Source: Hydrogenophaga sp. (lineage in GTDB: Bacteria; Pseudomonadota; Gammaproteobacteria; Burkholderiales; Burkholderiaceae_C). From it: a DNA stretch of 64,000 nucleotides. Of the stretch, positions 54,766 to 63,427 are shown in pieces. Positions within the stretch are counted from its first letter, which is position 1. Each line of letters begins with the position of its first letter. Below the pieces are notes generated by a model. It was not told the DNA's origin. It was given only the letters and a program-made list of their open reading frames with translations, and did no database searches. The position numbers and the translations under genes are program-made. The stretch lies in assembly GCA_016790705.1 (NCBI GenBank), contig JAEUOT010000032.1, forward strand, positions 1 through 64,000, read 5' to 3'.

Positions 54766-55371
54766 CCGCGTTGGCATGTGCACGCTTGCTGGTGTCCGGA
54801 GCGGGCTCACCGCAGCTCGTCGGGGACAGCTGCGCCCGATCTAGAAAACGACAGTGTTGCCCCTGCGAGAACTGCTGCAACTGTTCATCTGAAACTGTGT
54901 AGCACACCCCAGTGAGGCCTTCGAGCCTGGATCAGGCGGCGCAATCGCAACCGACAACAACACTGCAGGCAGTCAAATCCCCATAGCTGCCAACTGGTAC
55001 GCCCAGATTGGTACTCCCCGCGGTTTCCTCCCTAGAGGCTTGTACGACGCCCACCCTTGGTGGTCAGCGTGTGTCGTCGGCTCGCCAGCACGGGAGGGCG
55101 TCCTACAACCCTTAACTGTTCCGGCCATTTACCTCGTCTGGGGAAAGACCCTTTTTCCCGCTCCATCGACATCGATACACTGTGCGCGTGTTCTGCCCTC
55201 GGGCACCACGCGGCACCTCAACTCCTGGAAGGTGCACGGTCTGACCCCCAAGGTCTGACCTGGAGTTTCTGTCCTTCGTAACCCAGATCGGGATGTTCTA
55301 GCTTCCCGATCTTGGCTTTACGGCCGGGCTTGGGTATGCGCGTTCTCCTGGTCTTCAACATGGAGTCCATC
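54766..55371. other. Non-coding region between the IS91 element and the right ICE block
   Basis: These 606 bases hold no supported gene. The first 170 are the right-hand flank of the IS. An inverted repeat AGATCGGGA/TCCCGATCT at 55285-55293/55304-55312 precedes the next gene by about 60 bases and may be a leader or operator. Small open frames exist but none has a plausible start or domain. Confidence 0.5.
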
Positions 55372-55791
55372 ATGAATCCGAAACCCGTGACCATTGGTTC
55401 AGCCCTGTCCGAACCGCCCCTCTCGCCCCGCCAACCCGCCTCCAGCGCTTTCGCTGCCCGGTTCCAACTGGAGCAGCCGCACTGGAAAGCCGTTCTGGAC
55501 CACGTTGACGAAGCGCCGACCGCGCTTCTGATCGTGGACCTGTTCGAGCGTCATCCGCACCTGCAGGCCGCGCACCCCGCCGTCTACCTGCGGGCGTGTA
55601 GGCGCAAGCTCCAGGTGCAGGCCACTCACCTGCGCCGGCAGAAGCTCCTGGGGGCCTGCCGCTGGAGTGCACAGCTGCCTGTTCGCATCGGACGGGCTGG
55701 CACTGGGCTGGTGCGTGCTGGCCTGCGTTTGCTGAGTGGCAAGCGCGAGGCCGAGCTGCAGTGGCCAACCTTGATCGTTCAGGACACCTGA
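55372..55791 (+). CDS. Hypothetical ICE protein
   Basis: The protein has 139 residues, cytoplasmic in appearance, with a basic middle (YLRACRRKLQVQATHLRRQKLLGACR) that could bind nucleic acid. No family is recognised. I chose the ATG at 55372, preceded by GGAG; an ATG at 55360 in frame is possible. A strong terminator follows the gene, so it is a single-gene unit. Confidence 0.65.
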   Translation: MNPKPVTIGSALSEPPLSPRQPASSAFAARFQLEQPHWKAVLDHVDEAPTALLIVDLFERHPHLQAAHPAVYLRACRRKLQVQATHLRRQKLLGACRWSAQLPVRIGRAGTGLVRAGLRLLSGKREAELQWPTLIVQDT

Positions 55792-55813
55792 TCGATCCCC
55801 CGTACCGCAGCAC

Positions 55814-55847
55814 AAAGCCAACCGAGCAATCGGTTGGCTTTCTTTTT
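55814..55847 (+). terminator. Strong intrinsic terminator
   Basis: A perfect 12-base-pair stem (AAAGCCAACCGA at 55814-55825 with TCGGTTGGCTTT at 55830-55841) closes a GCAA tetraloop of the GNRA type and is followed by CTTTTT. It ends transcription of the gene at 55372-55791 before the third shared hairpin. Confidence 0.93.
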
Positions 55848-55868
55848 GATGCCAGATTCCCCCTTGCC

Positions 55869-55906
55869 TGTCAAGCGAAAACCTGCCCTTTCTGCGGCAG
55901 GTTTTC
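55869..55906 (+). repeat. Shared leader hairpin, copy 3
   Basis: TGTCAAGCG overlaps by one base a perfect 11-base-pair stem, GAAAACCTGCC (55877-55887) with GGCAGGTTTTC (55896-55906), and a loop CTTTCTGC. It lies 37 bases before the PH-domain gene at 55944. It differs from copy 2 by one loop base although they are 51 kb apart. Confidence 0.88.
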
Positions 55907-55943
55907 TGATGCGAGGGAAGGGCCTTCTTCGTAGATTGGGACC

Positions 55944-56429
55944 ATGGACCAGCCCGATCCTCACCTCCTTGCCCGCGTCACACCCGAGTCGCCTCCTGCG
56001 GCCGCGCAGGTGCGCGAGACCCGCGTGCTCTGGAGCGCCAGCGAGGGCCAGGTCAGCAATGCGGGCGTCTACCTCATCGCCGTTCTCACATTCTGGCTCG
56101 TGCTGCCGGTCCTCTACGCAGGCTACCGCTACCTGCGCACGGCCCGCCACCGCTACAGCCTGACCGATCAGCGCTTCATCGAAGAAAGCGGCATCCTGGT
56201 CAAGCAAGTCGAGTCCGTCGAGCTGTACCGGGTCAAGGACATCTCCGTCAAAGGCACCCTGCTGCAGTCCATCTTCGGCCGTGGCCAAGTCGTGATCCAG
56301 AGCACCGACGCGACCTGTCCCACCCTGCTCGTCAACGCCGTGGCCAACCCGGTTGTCGTCTCTGAACAGATACGCCATGCGGTCGAGATTCGCCGCTCCG
56401 AGCGCGGTGTTCGGGCCTTTGATTTCTGA
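55944..56429 (+). CDS. PH-domain (bPH2/YdbT-like) membrane protein
   Basis: The protein has 161 residues. One membrane helix (VYLIAVLTFWLVLPVLYAGYRYL) is followed by RHRYSLTDQRFIEESGILVKQVESVELYRVKDISVKGTLLQSIFGRGQVVI, a bacterial PH domain. Such proteins sit in the inner membrane with unknown roles in envelope function. It leads an apparent rightward operon of accessory genes; its leader has the third copy of the shared hairpin. Confidence 0.85.
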   Translation: MDQPDPHLLARVTPESPPAAAQVRETRVLWSASEGQVSNAGVYLIAVLTFWLVLPVLYAGYRYLRTARHRYSLTDQRFIEESGILVKQVESVELYRVKDISVKGTLLQSIFGRGQVVIQSTDATCPTLLVNAVANPVVVSEQIRHAVEIRRSERGVRAFDF

Positions 56430-56466
56430 CCACCACTCTGTCCCAGTTCATCCCCAGCCCACCACC

Positions 56467-57231
56467 ATGAAGATGCACCATTCCTCCAAACTGATCAGAT
56501 GCCTTCTGATGTCCGTGACGGGCCTTCTCATGGCCTGCAACGCCCTCGCGCAGAGCGCGGTCGCGGAACCCAAGGCCACTCAGTTGCGCGCCACTATCGA
56601 GCGCAACACCCAGGGCAAGGTCAAGCCTGGCGCCATCCGCAGCACCCCGATTGCCGGCATGTATGCGGTCGAGGTCGGCTCGGAGATCTTCTACGTGGAC
56701 GAGTCCGGCAGATACGGCTTCTCCGGCGCTGCCCTGATCGACATGCAGCAGCGCCAGGACCTCACCGCCGCCCACATCGAGCAGATGCACCGGGTGGGCT
56801 TCAGTGACCTTCCCCTACAGCATGCGATCAAGGAGGTCAGAGGCAACGGATCCAGAAAGCTCGCCGTATTCGAGGACCCCAACTGCCCCATCTGCAAGGT
56901 GTTCACCAAGTTCGTGGACCAGCTGGACAACGTGACGGTCTACAAGTTCATGTTCCCCGTGATCTCGCCCGAGTCGGTTCCCCTGGCTCGTACCGCGTGG
57001 TGCGCGCCGGACCGAGGCGCTGCCTGGCGCGCCATCATGGCCGGCAGCAGACCCATGGGCGGCAAGCAGGACTGCGACACCTCTGGCCTGTTGGCCATCC
57101 TCAAGGCCGGTGAGAAATACAAGATCCAAAACACGCCCACCGTGTTCCTGGCCAACGGCAAGCGCCTGGTCGGCGCTACACCCCCTGAGGTGTTCATGAG
57201 TGAGCTGGAAGCGGCCAGTTCGCCTCAGTAG
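56467..57231 (+). CDS. DsbC/DsbG-like periplasmic thiol oxidoreductase
   Basis: The protein has 254 residues with a signal peptide (LLMSVTGLLMACNALAQ). The thioredoxin domain has KLAVFEDPNCPICKVFTKFVDQL (CPIC active site) and the cis-Pro loop NTPTVFLANGKRLVG. The DsbC-like N-terminal part has VEVGSEIFYVDESGRY. DsbC-type proteins repair wrong disulfides, fitting the Cys-rich TraU-like channel protein. It is separate from the dsbA/dsbB pair in the cargo region. Confidence 0.9.
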   Translation: MKMHHSSKLIRCLLMSVTGLLMACNALAQSAVAEPKATQLRATIERNTQGKVKPGAIRSTPIAGMYAVEVGSEIFYVDESGRYGFSGAALIDMQQRQDLTAAHIEQMHRVGFSDLPLQHAIKEVRGNGSRKLAVFEDPNCPICKVFTKFVDQLDNVTVYKFMFPVISPESVPLARTAWCAPDRGAAWRAIMAGSRPMGGKQDCDTSGLLAILKAGEKYKIQNTPTVFLANGKRLVGATPPEVFMSELEAASSPQ

Positions 57232-57269
57232 AGTGGCGGGCTTACAGATCAATTCAGCCGGAGGAAACC

Positions 57270-57962
57270 ATGCACCCGACCTTTCCGTTCACGCTCCCGT
57301 TCGTCACGCGACACGACCTGCGAGCCCTGTTGTTGACCCTGATGTTCGTCGCGGCATTGCTCTTGGGCATGGCTCCCAGCGCCCGCGCCCAGGGCACCGA
57401 GGTGCGCGCCACGAGCACCGACCAGGTCAAGTTCCCTGCTGGTTTGAAGTGGGAGCGCATGAGGGATGCGGCGACCAACTTCGTTCCCGCAGACCCCAAA
57501 ACACCGGTGGTCAAGTTCCTCCCAAGTGACTTGGCCACAGTGAATGTCGTCTGGCATGACCTGATCTCGGCCAGCACTGAAAAGGCGCCCATCTTCAACA
57601 TGCTCATCGCCAACACATCTCTGCGTGGCCGCTCCATCGTGTTTTCTCAGGTGGACCTGCTGGATTTCTCACGGTGTGAGCCTCCCGCCAACGGGCGCAG
57701 TGTCGTCGATGTCTACTCAAAATGTCTTGCCCGGGTGGCTATCGGCGGGAAAGACAAGTCCGCGCCAGCTCAAATTCGGGAGTTCGACAATTTTTGCTTT
57801 GTGATGTCTCCTTGGGAGACAAAAGAGGAACAGCAGTTCAGGGCATTGAACCAAGTTCAGTTCTCTTTCGATCCTGCTACAGCCACCGCCTATTTTCGGC
57901 TGCTACAGCATGGTGCTCCGGTACCCGCGTGTAACCGTGCCATCAAGCTGGAGGGTCTGTGA
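57270..57962 (+). CDS. Exported protein of unknown function
   Basis: The protein has 230 residues with a signal peptide (LLLTLMFVAALLLGMAPSARAQ). The mature protein has four Cys (in SRCEPPANG, YSKCLARV, NFCFVMSP, PACNRAIKL) that could form disulfides. No family is recognised. GGAGGAAACC lies before the ATG. It lies between the DsbC-like and the lysozyme-like genes and likely acts in the same envelope apparatus. Confidence 0.75.
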   Translation: MHPTFPFTLPFVTRHDLRALLLTLMFVAALLLGMAPSARAQGTEVRATSTDQVKFPAGLKWERMRDAATNFVPADPKTPVVKFLPSDLATVNVVWHDLISASTEKAPIFNMLIANTSLRGRSIVFSQVDLLDFSRCEPPANGRSVVDVYSKCLARVAIGGKDKSAPAQIREFDNFCFVMSPWETKEEQQFRALNQVQFSFDPATATAYFRLLQHGAPVPACNRAIKLEGL

Positions 57963-58888
57963 TGGCTGCATTCAACCAATGGTTGAAATCTGTACTGCTG
58001 CTGTTGGCTTCGGCATTGGCCTTAGCCGCTGGTATCGCATGGGGACAGAGCAACACGCGCATTACCGCCAGCCAGGTTTCCGCCGCGATCCTGGCCTCCC
58101 CGAATGCCAGTGCCCAGTTGCAAGGCTACGCCACTGCCATCGGTAATCTGGCCATGTTCGAGAGTGGTGGGCGACTCGATGTCTACAACGGCTCGTGCTG
58201 CTACGGCATTTTGCAAATGAACAGGCGCAACATCGCGACGATCAGCCCTCCGGTTACACCGGAGCAGTTTCGTCAGCTTCCCCTGCAGGACCAGGTCAAC
58301 GCCTGGGCGACCGTGATGTCGCAGGCTCTGCGCACCTCGGCCCCCGCGCAACTGGCGGCGATGACCACCTTCGACGGCCGTCCAGTCACCCCCAGCATGG
58401 TCCTGGCCTGTGTCCAGCTGGGGGTGGGCAACTGCCTGACCATGATCCGCTCGGGCCGCTGCGAAGGCTTCAACGACCGCAACGGAACCTCCATCTGCGA
58501 GATGGCCGACCGCATCGATGGTGTGACCCGACCGCCAGTGACCAACCCCTCGCCATCACCCGCCCCTGGCACCGGGTGGACACTCACCCCGCAGACACCG
58601 AATACAGCGCTGCAGAACTGCCTGACCGATGGCTACGGCAACTGCATGTCGCTCTCTGCGGCCGTGGAAGCAGGATTCGAGAACGGCTCGGGCGTTTCCA
58701 TGTCGCAGCTTCGGAACACCATCCAGATGCTGACCGTGGCCATCACCTTCCTGATCTGCGCCAGCATGCTGCTGGCGATGTGGAGACAGTACGCCGATGG
58801 GCGCATCGCCACGGCCGATTTGTGGATGGGCGTTCGCCAGGTCAGCATGGTTGCCTCCATCATCCTGATAGTTTTGACAGTGGCCTGA
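57962..58888 (+). CDS. Lysozyme-like domain fused to a DUF3262-like membrane tail
   Basis: The protein has 308 residues. The signal region (LLLLASALALAAGIAWG) is followed by a lysozyme-like domain with the likely catalytic Glu in AIGNLAMFESGGRLDVYNGSCCYGILQMN, as in muramidases. A Pro/Thr linker leads to a C-terminal membrane segment (IQMLTVAITFLICASMLLAMWRQYADGRIATADLW followed by a last helix). That end resembles the DUF3262 (PFL_4701) proteins of the main transfer operon. A wall-cutting enzyme joined to a pilin-like tail is unusual. It begins one base after the start of the preceding TGA. Confidence 0.78.
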   Translation: MAAFNQWLKSVLLLLASALALAAGIAWGQSNTRITASQVSAAILASPNASAQLQGYATAIGNLAMFESGGRLDVYNGSCCYGILQMNRRNIATISPPVTPEQFRQLPLQDQVNAWATVMSQALRTSAPAQLAAMTTFDGRPVTPSMVLACVQLGVGNCLTMIRSGRCEGFNDRNGTSICEMADRIDGVTRPPVTNPSPSPAPGTGWTLTPQTPNTALQNCLTDGYGNCMSLSAAVEAGFENGSGVSMSQLRNTIQMLTVAITFLICASMLLAMWRQYADGRIATADLWMGVRQVSMVASIILIVLTVA

Positions 58889-58941
58889 ACGTTGCCAAAG
58901 CGTGGCTCGGGTATCGTTGAAGGTTGCATCAGGGAGGAAAC

Positions 58942-59982
58942 ATGATTACTCGCAGACATTGCCTGCTGGGCGCTCCTGCGCTGCTGTCCGGCTGCGTCAC
59001 CATTCACGGGGAAGACTCGGTCGTCCGAGTTGGCCAGGACATCACCCGGCAGGACTTCAAAGGCGACAAGCAGGTTCTTCGGTCTGACGGAACCTGGGCA
59101 AGCGCCGCCTTGCCAGAGGCCAACATCACCCGGCCCACCGTCTGGTATCTCACCGCACAGGAGTCCGGCTTCAAGGCATGGCGCTTCGGGTGGGAGCACG
59201 AGCAGAACGTGCGCTACGTGGACCCCCTCTCGCCCATTGTCGAAGTCAGCGGCTTCAGCGCCACCGGTTGGGCGAGCTACCTGGTCAAGGGCAATGCCAG
59301 CCGCGACTACGTCGTGCGCCGCGTCAACTTCACCAAGTCTGGCCAACCAGAGACCATCGGGCATCTGGAGGGATTTCGGGGGGAGTGGCGCTTCACGCCC
59401 ATCGGTGGCCCTACGGTAGCCGCCTACGGCTACCACCTCACCTCGCGCGGCATCCTCCTTCTGCGCAGCAGCAGCGCATTCACGTATTTTCCGACCACGA
59501 ACATCGCCTCAAGGCTGCTGCCTGCGGACTGGCACCTGGCATGGACGCAGCGAGGCGACATCGAGGCCTCCCGGCTGGTGGTCGTGCGTCGGCATGCACC
59601 TCAGACGTTGGACCCTGCACGCTTCGAGATCGGTTTCTACGACGTCGACAAAGCCCAGTTGCTGCCCACGCGGCTGGAGATGAGCCTGATCAAGGGTTCC
59701 GAAGAGCCGAACTTCCGCAATCGCTTCTACCTGTACGACACCCCCAAGGGTCCGATCACGGTGGTCAAGGAGGACGGCATCAAGAAGGTGGTGGTCCGCA
59801 ACATCCGCACCGGCCAGCAGCGCGTGGCGTTCTCGCGCGATGCCGGAATTTCGCACATCAAGGCCGAACAGACCAACACCGGCCGCATCACGGTCAAAGC
59901 CGCCGTGGGGTTTTCCGACGAAACGATCTATGACGCAGAAGACTTTCTCTACAACGGGCGCCTGGTGCCTCCCTCGGCGTAA
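58942..59982 (+). CDS. Large lipoprotein of unknown function
   Basis: The protein has 346 residues. The start MITRRHCLLGAPALLSGC has a Tat-like RR pair and a lipobox LLSGC. The rest is beta-rich with many aromatic residues (WRFTPIGGPTVAAYGYHLTSRG, RFEIGFYDVDKAQLLP). No family is recognised. AGGGAGGAAAC precedes the ATG. It probably lies at the outer face of the envelope as part of the accessory operon. Confidence 0.75.
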   Translation: MITRRHCLLGAPALLSGCVTIHGEDSVVRVGQDITRQDFKGDKQVLRSDGTWASAALPEANITRPTVWYLTAQESGFKAWRFGWEHEQNVRYVDPLSPIVEVSGFSATGWASYLVKGNASRDYVVRRVNFTKSGQPETIGHLEGFRGEWRFTPIGGPTVAAYGYHLTSRGILLLRSSSAFTYFPTTNIASRLLPADWHLAWTQRGDIEASRLVVVRRHAPQTLDPARFEIGFYDVDKAQLLPTRLEMSLIKGSEEPNFRNRFYLYDTPKGPITVVKEDGIKKVVVRNIRTGQQRVAFSRDAGISHIKAEQTNTGRITVKAAVGFSDETIYDAEDFLYNGRLVPPSA

Positions 59983-60007
59983 CGCTTCGGCTTCGGGGGT
60001 AACGGGG

Positions 60008-60919
60008 TTGCTCCACCGGGTCAAGGCCACACTGGCTGGGCAACTCGATGAGCTTGCCGCACGTCGCCACCGCAGCGCATTGCGGGCCGACGGCGTACCG
60101 CTGGAGGTCGCCTTGACCCTGGCCAAGGATTCTCGACCACGTCACCTGCCGCTGAGGGAGTCCCTGGGTCAAAAAGGACACCGCGACTGGACACAGTTGC
60201 GTGCGCGCACGCGCTGGCTGGACGAAGCCGATCAGGAAAAGTTCGATCTGGTCCTGGCCAGCTTGGTCCGCACGACACGCGCCAAAGGCGTCGAGTTCGA
60301 GATTCAGGACGTCTCGAACATTCTCTTGTCCAAAAGCAGGCTGTCCTCCTTCGCCAGCATGCATGCTTTTGAGCACCGCCAACCGAACAACGAATACCGC
60401 CAGGGCAGCCGAGCCGATCTGGAGCGCTGCCTGGCGCACGACCAGGTGCGCTGCCTCAAAGGCACGCTGTGCGTGGGTGACTCCTTCACCTCTTTCGGAT
60501 GGGACGAGCGCCTGCTGCTGAACAACCAGGGAGGTTCGCACCATTTCAGCGCAGCCCGCCGCATCGCCCGCGAGTTGAGTGTCAAAGTCCCTCTGCAGCT
60601 TGACCATGAACACCATGTCCTGGACGCTGATGCGGTGCACTTTGTCGAGCAGACCGTGTCACTGGTCGTGATTCCCTATCCCGATCTGTGGGACGAGCTG
60701 AAGTACGCCTTGCGCCGTGAACAGGTCCCGGTGATTCCGGGCTGCATTCGCGCACCGGTTTGCTACGGAGATGAAGCGATGGTGCTGTCCCTGAGCATTC
60801 GCTCGGACCGAGCTGCCAGTGCAGCGGCCTACCTTCGGTCCTGCGGATTCATCGACCTGGTTGACCACCTGATCGAAGACCTGGGCGTCCAGCAGATGCG
60901 CCAAAAGCGCCTGAACTGA
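60008..60919 (+). CDS. Conserved cytoplasmic protein of unknown function
   Basis: The protein has 303 residues from a probable TTG at 60008, behind a GGGG-rich sequence; no ATG fits well, since the next in-frame one would remove over 100 residues. It is soluble, with motifs such as CVGDSFTSFGWDERLLLNNQGGSHHFSAARRIA and LQLDHEHHVLDADAVHFV. The DxxSF and His-rich pattern might bind metal, but I recognise no family. It begins 25 bases after the lipoprotein gene and ends the operon. Confidence 0.7.
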   Translation: MLHRVKATLAGQLDELAARRHRSALRADGVPLEVALTLAKDSRPRHLPLRESLGQKGHRDWTQLRARTRWLDEADQEKFDLVLASLVRTTRAKGVEFEIQDVSNILLSKSRLSSFASMHAFEHRQPNNEYRQGSRADLERCLAHDQVRCLKGTLCVGDSFTSFGWDERLLLNNQGGSHHFSAARRIARELSVKVPLQLDHEHHVLDADAVHFVEQTVSLVVIPYPDLWDELKYALRREQVPVIPGCIRAPVCYGDEAMVLSLSIRSDRAASAAAYLRSCGFIDLVDHLIEDLGVQQMRQKRLN

Positions 60920-60981
60920 ACGCCTCGTTTGACCCGCTATCATCCCCCGGCTTTTTCATCAACAACATTCAGGAGGACATC

Positions 60982-61335
60982 ATGGGCAAGACCCATTCCC
61001 GCCGTCGCGTCATCGCTTTCTTGGCCGTCTCGGCCACCGCCCTTGGACTGAGCGCCTGTGGAGGTGGCGGCGGCGGTTCGGACTCTGCCGATGGAGATCT
61101 GTACGCTGCCTTCGACAAGATCGACCAGGGCATGAGTTACGAACAGGTTCGCGACATCATCGGTTTCGACTACAACGCCGGCAAGGACGACTTCCGTGGC
61201 ACGCGAATCGACTACAAGTGGGAATCCGGCAAGGGTTCGTCCCAGTACACGGTCCTGAGCGTCACCCTCGACAACGGACGCACCAGCGGGAAGATCGTCG
61301 TGGGCTACAAGGGCAACAACTCCAAGTTTTGGTAA
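60982..61335 (+). CDS. Small lipoprotein, SmpA/BamE-like
   Basis: The protein has 117 residues with a lipobox LSAC followed by six Gly residues, and a compact domain (FDKIDQGMSYEQVRDIIGFDYNAGKDDF...YKWESGKGSSQYTVLSVTLDNGRTSGK) of the BamE/SmpA type, as in DUF3862 proteins. It is an envelope lipoprotein. AGGAGG precedes the start. The 3' end overlaps the opposite-strand recombinase gene by 31 bases. Confidence 0.85.
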   Translation: MGKTHSRRRVIAFLAVSATALGLSACGGGGGGSDSADGDLYAAFDKIDQGMSYEQVRDIIGFDYNAGKDDFRGTRIDYKWESGKGSSQYTVLSVTLDNGRTSGKIVVGYKGNNSKFW

Positions 61336-62318
61336 CTCGGCGCCACCTCCGGCGATGGAGCGTTGAGTGAGTGCTGGACGCCGGGCGTGTACAGGCGCCC
61401 GCGCGGGTGATGACGCTCGATCACCTCGTGCAGTCGAGGGCTTGGAACCTGGGTGTACAAGGTGGTGGTGGCCAGGTGAGCGTGGCCCAGCAGATTCTGT
61501 ATCGCGCGCAGGTCAGCTCCCCCTTGATACAGATGGGTGGCGAAAGCCCGTCGCAGCGAGTGCGCGGTCAGCAACGGCATGTTGGCCCGCACCGCGTATT
61601 CCTTGACGCGCAGGCGCAGGGTGCCGTAGCTCAGCGGAGCCGGTGCCCTTGTTGAGGGGAACACGCATTGATCTCCTTTGGTGGGAATCGCCGCGAGGCG
61701 GCGTCGCCGCAATAGCCTGGGGTGCACCACTTTGAGGTAGTACGCGAGCCACTCTGCGGCCGACTCGTTCATCACCACAAGGCGCTCCTTGTTCCCCTTG
61801 CCAACAACGGCCGCGCGGCGCTCCGAGGGCCACACCGTGTGCACCTGCATGCTCAGGAGTTCCTGCGAGCGAACGCCGGTGGCGTACAGCAGTTCAAGCA
61901 TGACACGGTCCCGGATTCCTTCGAGCGTGAGGGTGTCGGGCAACTCCAGCATGCGCTGCAGTTGCACATACGAGGGCACAAACCAGGGTGACCGATGTCG
62001 TGGAGATCTCGCCTGCGTCGCCAGGTTTATGGCGAGGTTGGCCAGCGCGAGCCCTTCTCTTTGGAGCCAGGCGTACAAGGACTTGAGGTGCCAACGGACC
62101 ACGCCGATGGTTGTGTCCGCCAAGTGGTGCCTCGCTTGAAGGAACCTGCTCAAGTCTTGCGGAGTGGCTTCGAGCCAGTTCCTCCCAAAGGCATTTGCCC
62201 GAAGCGACTGCTCCCACGAACGTTGTACCGTTTCTGCGGCACGAACCGATCTTGCGGCCAACCCTCTTTCGTGACGAAGAAAATACAGATACGCCTCCAG
62301 CGCTTCACCTGGGTCCAT
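61305..62318 (-). CDS. Xer-like tyrosine recombinase
   Basis: The protein has 337 residues with an N-terminal SAM-like domain (EALEAYLYFLRHERGLAARSV) and complete catalytic residues: Arg in LLYATGVRSQELLSMQV, the Lys in VVGKGNKERLV, His-x-x-Arg in TAHSLRRAFATHLYQ, His and Tyr in LLGHAHLATTTLYTQVP. It resembles XerC/XerD. It could be the ICE integrase for the dif-like site at the left end, or a resolvase. Its gene overlaps the end of the small lipoprotein gene, so the two converge. Confidence 0.9.
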   Translation of the reverse strand: MDPGEALEAYLYFLRHERGLAARSVRAAETVQRSWEQSLRANAFGRNWLEATPQDLSRFLQARHHLADTTIGVVRWHLKSLYAWLQREGLALANLAINLATQARSPRHRSPWFVPSYVQLQRMLELPDTLTLEGIRDRVMLELLYATGVRSQELLSMQVHTVWPSERRAAVVGKGNKERLVVMNESAAEWLAYYLKVVHPRLLRRRRLAAIPTKGDQCVFPSTRAPAPLSYGTLRLRVKEYAVRANMPLLTAHSLRRAFATHLYQGGADLRAIQNLLGHAHLATTTLYTQVPSPRLHEVIERHHPRGRLYTPGVQHSLNAPSPEVAPSYQNLELLPL

Positions 62319-62506
62319 GCCCCCTCCCTGACCATTGACTGTCTTTGGTCTGGATTCTGCGCACAGGACCGCAGCCGCCGTGCGGATAACCCTGTCAATT
62401 CATGAGGGTCCGATCCCCAATCGGGGTGTTCGTGCGACCCCTGCCATGGCCCTTGTGCAGGGACAATGACTACTTGAGTCACAAAACTGCATCGGAGTCC
62501 CCCGTC

Positions 62507-62878
62507 ATGAGGAAAGACTGGACCATCATTCGCCAGATCCTGCTTCGGCTGGAAGAGTCGGCAACGCCCAATACGGTGCTCCGGCCGGACCACTTCGAGA
62601 GCCTCCCCGCCCAGGAGGTCGCCTACAACATGCGCCTGCTGGCCGAAGCAGGATTCATTGAGGCGAACATTCAGGAGCTGCGCAACGGAAGCGGGGAGAT
62701 CGGCGCGGCTATCGCCCGGCGCCTGACGAATTCAGGTCATGACCTGCTGGACACCATCCGAAACGAGACGGTCTGGAAGAAGATCAAGGACACCTTCCGT
62801 GACAAGGGCCTGGACATGACCTTTGACCTGGTGCTCAGTGTGGGCAAGAAGATCGCTGAGCAGCTTCTTTTGAGCTGA
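62507..62878 (+). CDS. DUF2513-domain protein
   Basis: The protein has 123 residues. MRKDWTIIRQILLRLEE, YNMRLLAEAGFIEANI and ARRLTNSGHDLLDTIRNETVWKKI match DUF2513, a small winged-helix-like family common in phages and mobile elements. It probably binds DNA and may regulate an element gene. The ATG at 62507 is chosen because the family starts MKRDW-like. Confidence 0.87.
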   Translation: MRKDWTIIRQILLRLEESATPNTVLRPDHFESLPAQEVAYNMRLLAEAGFIEANIQELRNGSGEIGAAIARRLTNSGHDLLDTIRNETVWKKIKDTFRDKGLDMTFDLVLSVGKKIAEQLLLS

Positions 62879-62911
62879 GCCGGGCTTGCGGGGCGTCCCG
62901 CTGAACACCCT

Positions 62912-63427
62912 TCACCGCCGCGTCGATAGCCTCGTGTCCAGTGCAAAATCCTCCATCATGGCCAGCTCGAACATGCCGGCAGCCGCCGTGATGTTGATCA
63001 GTAAGTTCCAGGAATGCGTGCTGACCACGCTGGGCACCAACACCAGCGGATGCACGGCCAGCAAAGCGTCACCGAATTTCTGCTGATTGCTGCTCACCGC
63101 GCCGGGTCGCAACCAGTTGGCATTGGGAACAGTCGCCGTGTCCAGCACATGCACCTTGTCCAGCTGCGTGAGCCGAATGCTCAGCAGTTTGTGGGCCACA
63201 GCGTCCAAGGCGTCGAATCCCTTGTGCACCGCCACCTCCAGAATGGCGGTTGCAGGGTCCAGCGCCGTGTAAAGCACCCGCAGTCCTGGGGAACTCCAGC
63301 GCCCTCCCACCTGAAAAGCACCCTCCCCTGTTGCCCAGGTCGAGGCGTACTTGGCGGCGTCCAGCCGCCAAACCACCAGCTCGCGTGCTGCCTTCGCGCC
63401 AGCCAGTGCCGGCGGCAAGGGCGTCAA
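62912..63427 (-). CDS. RES-domain toxin
   Basis: The protein has 171 residues. The RES domain is clear: VVWRLDAAKYASTWATGEGAFQVGGRWSSPGLRVLYTALDPATAILEVAVHKGF with the conserved Arg, Tyr, Glu and Ser. RES toxins degrade NAD. I set the start at a TTG (63427) overlapping the antitoxin stop by TTGA, giving MTPLPPALAGAKAARELVVWRL; the longer open frame upstream is a shadow of the antitoxin gene. Confidence 0.87.
   Translation of the reverse strand: MTPLPPALAGAKAARELVVWRLDAAKYASTWATGEGAFQVGGRWSSPGLRVLYTALDPATAILEVAVHKGFDALDAVAHKLLSIRLTQLDKVHVLDTATVPNANWLRPGAVSSNQQKFGDALLAVHPLVLVPSVVSTHSWNLLINITAAAGMFELAMMEDFALDTRLSTRR

Larger units (their letters stand above)
52591..54932 (+). mobile_element. IS91-family element with companion integrase
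   Basis: The element contains a tyrosine recombinase gene followed by an IS91-type transposase gene, the pair seen in the ISSod25-like group of IS91. I mark the ends from an 11-base direct repeat CGAGCCTGGAT at 52591-52601 and 54922-54932, which may or may not be the true ends. A hairpin GACT...ACCGC/GCGGT...AGTC at 52566-52589 lies just outside the left repeat. IS91 elements move by rolling-circle replication and can pick up neighbouring DNA, here the beta-lactamase side. Confidence 0.75.

Noticed and set aside
55285-55312. Inverted repeat as an intrinsic terminator
   Set aside because: No T tract follows on either strand, so I left it as an unassigned hairpin in the gap entry.
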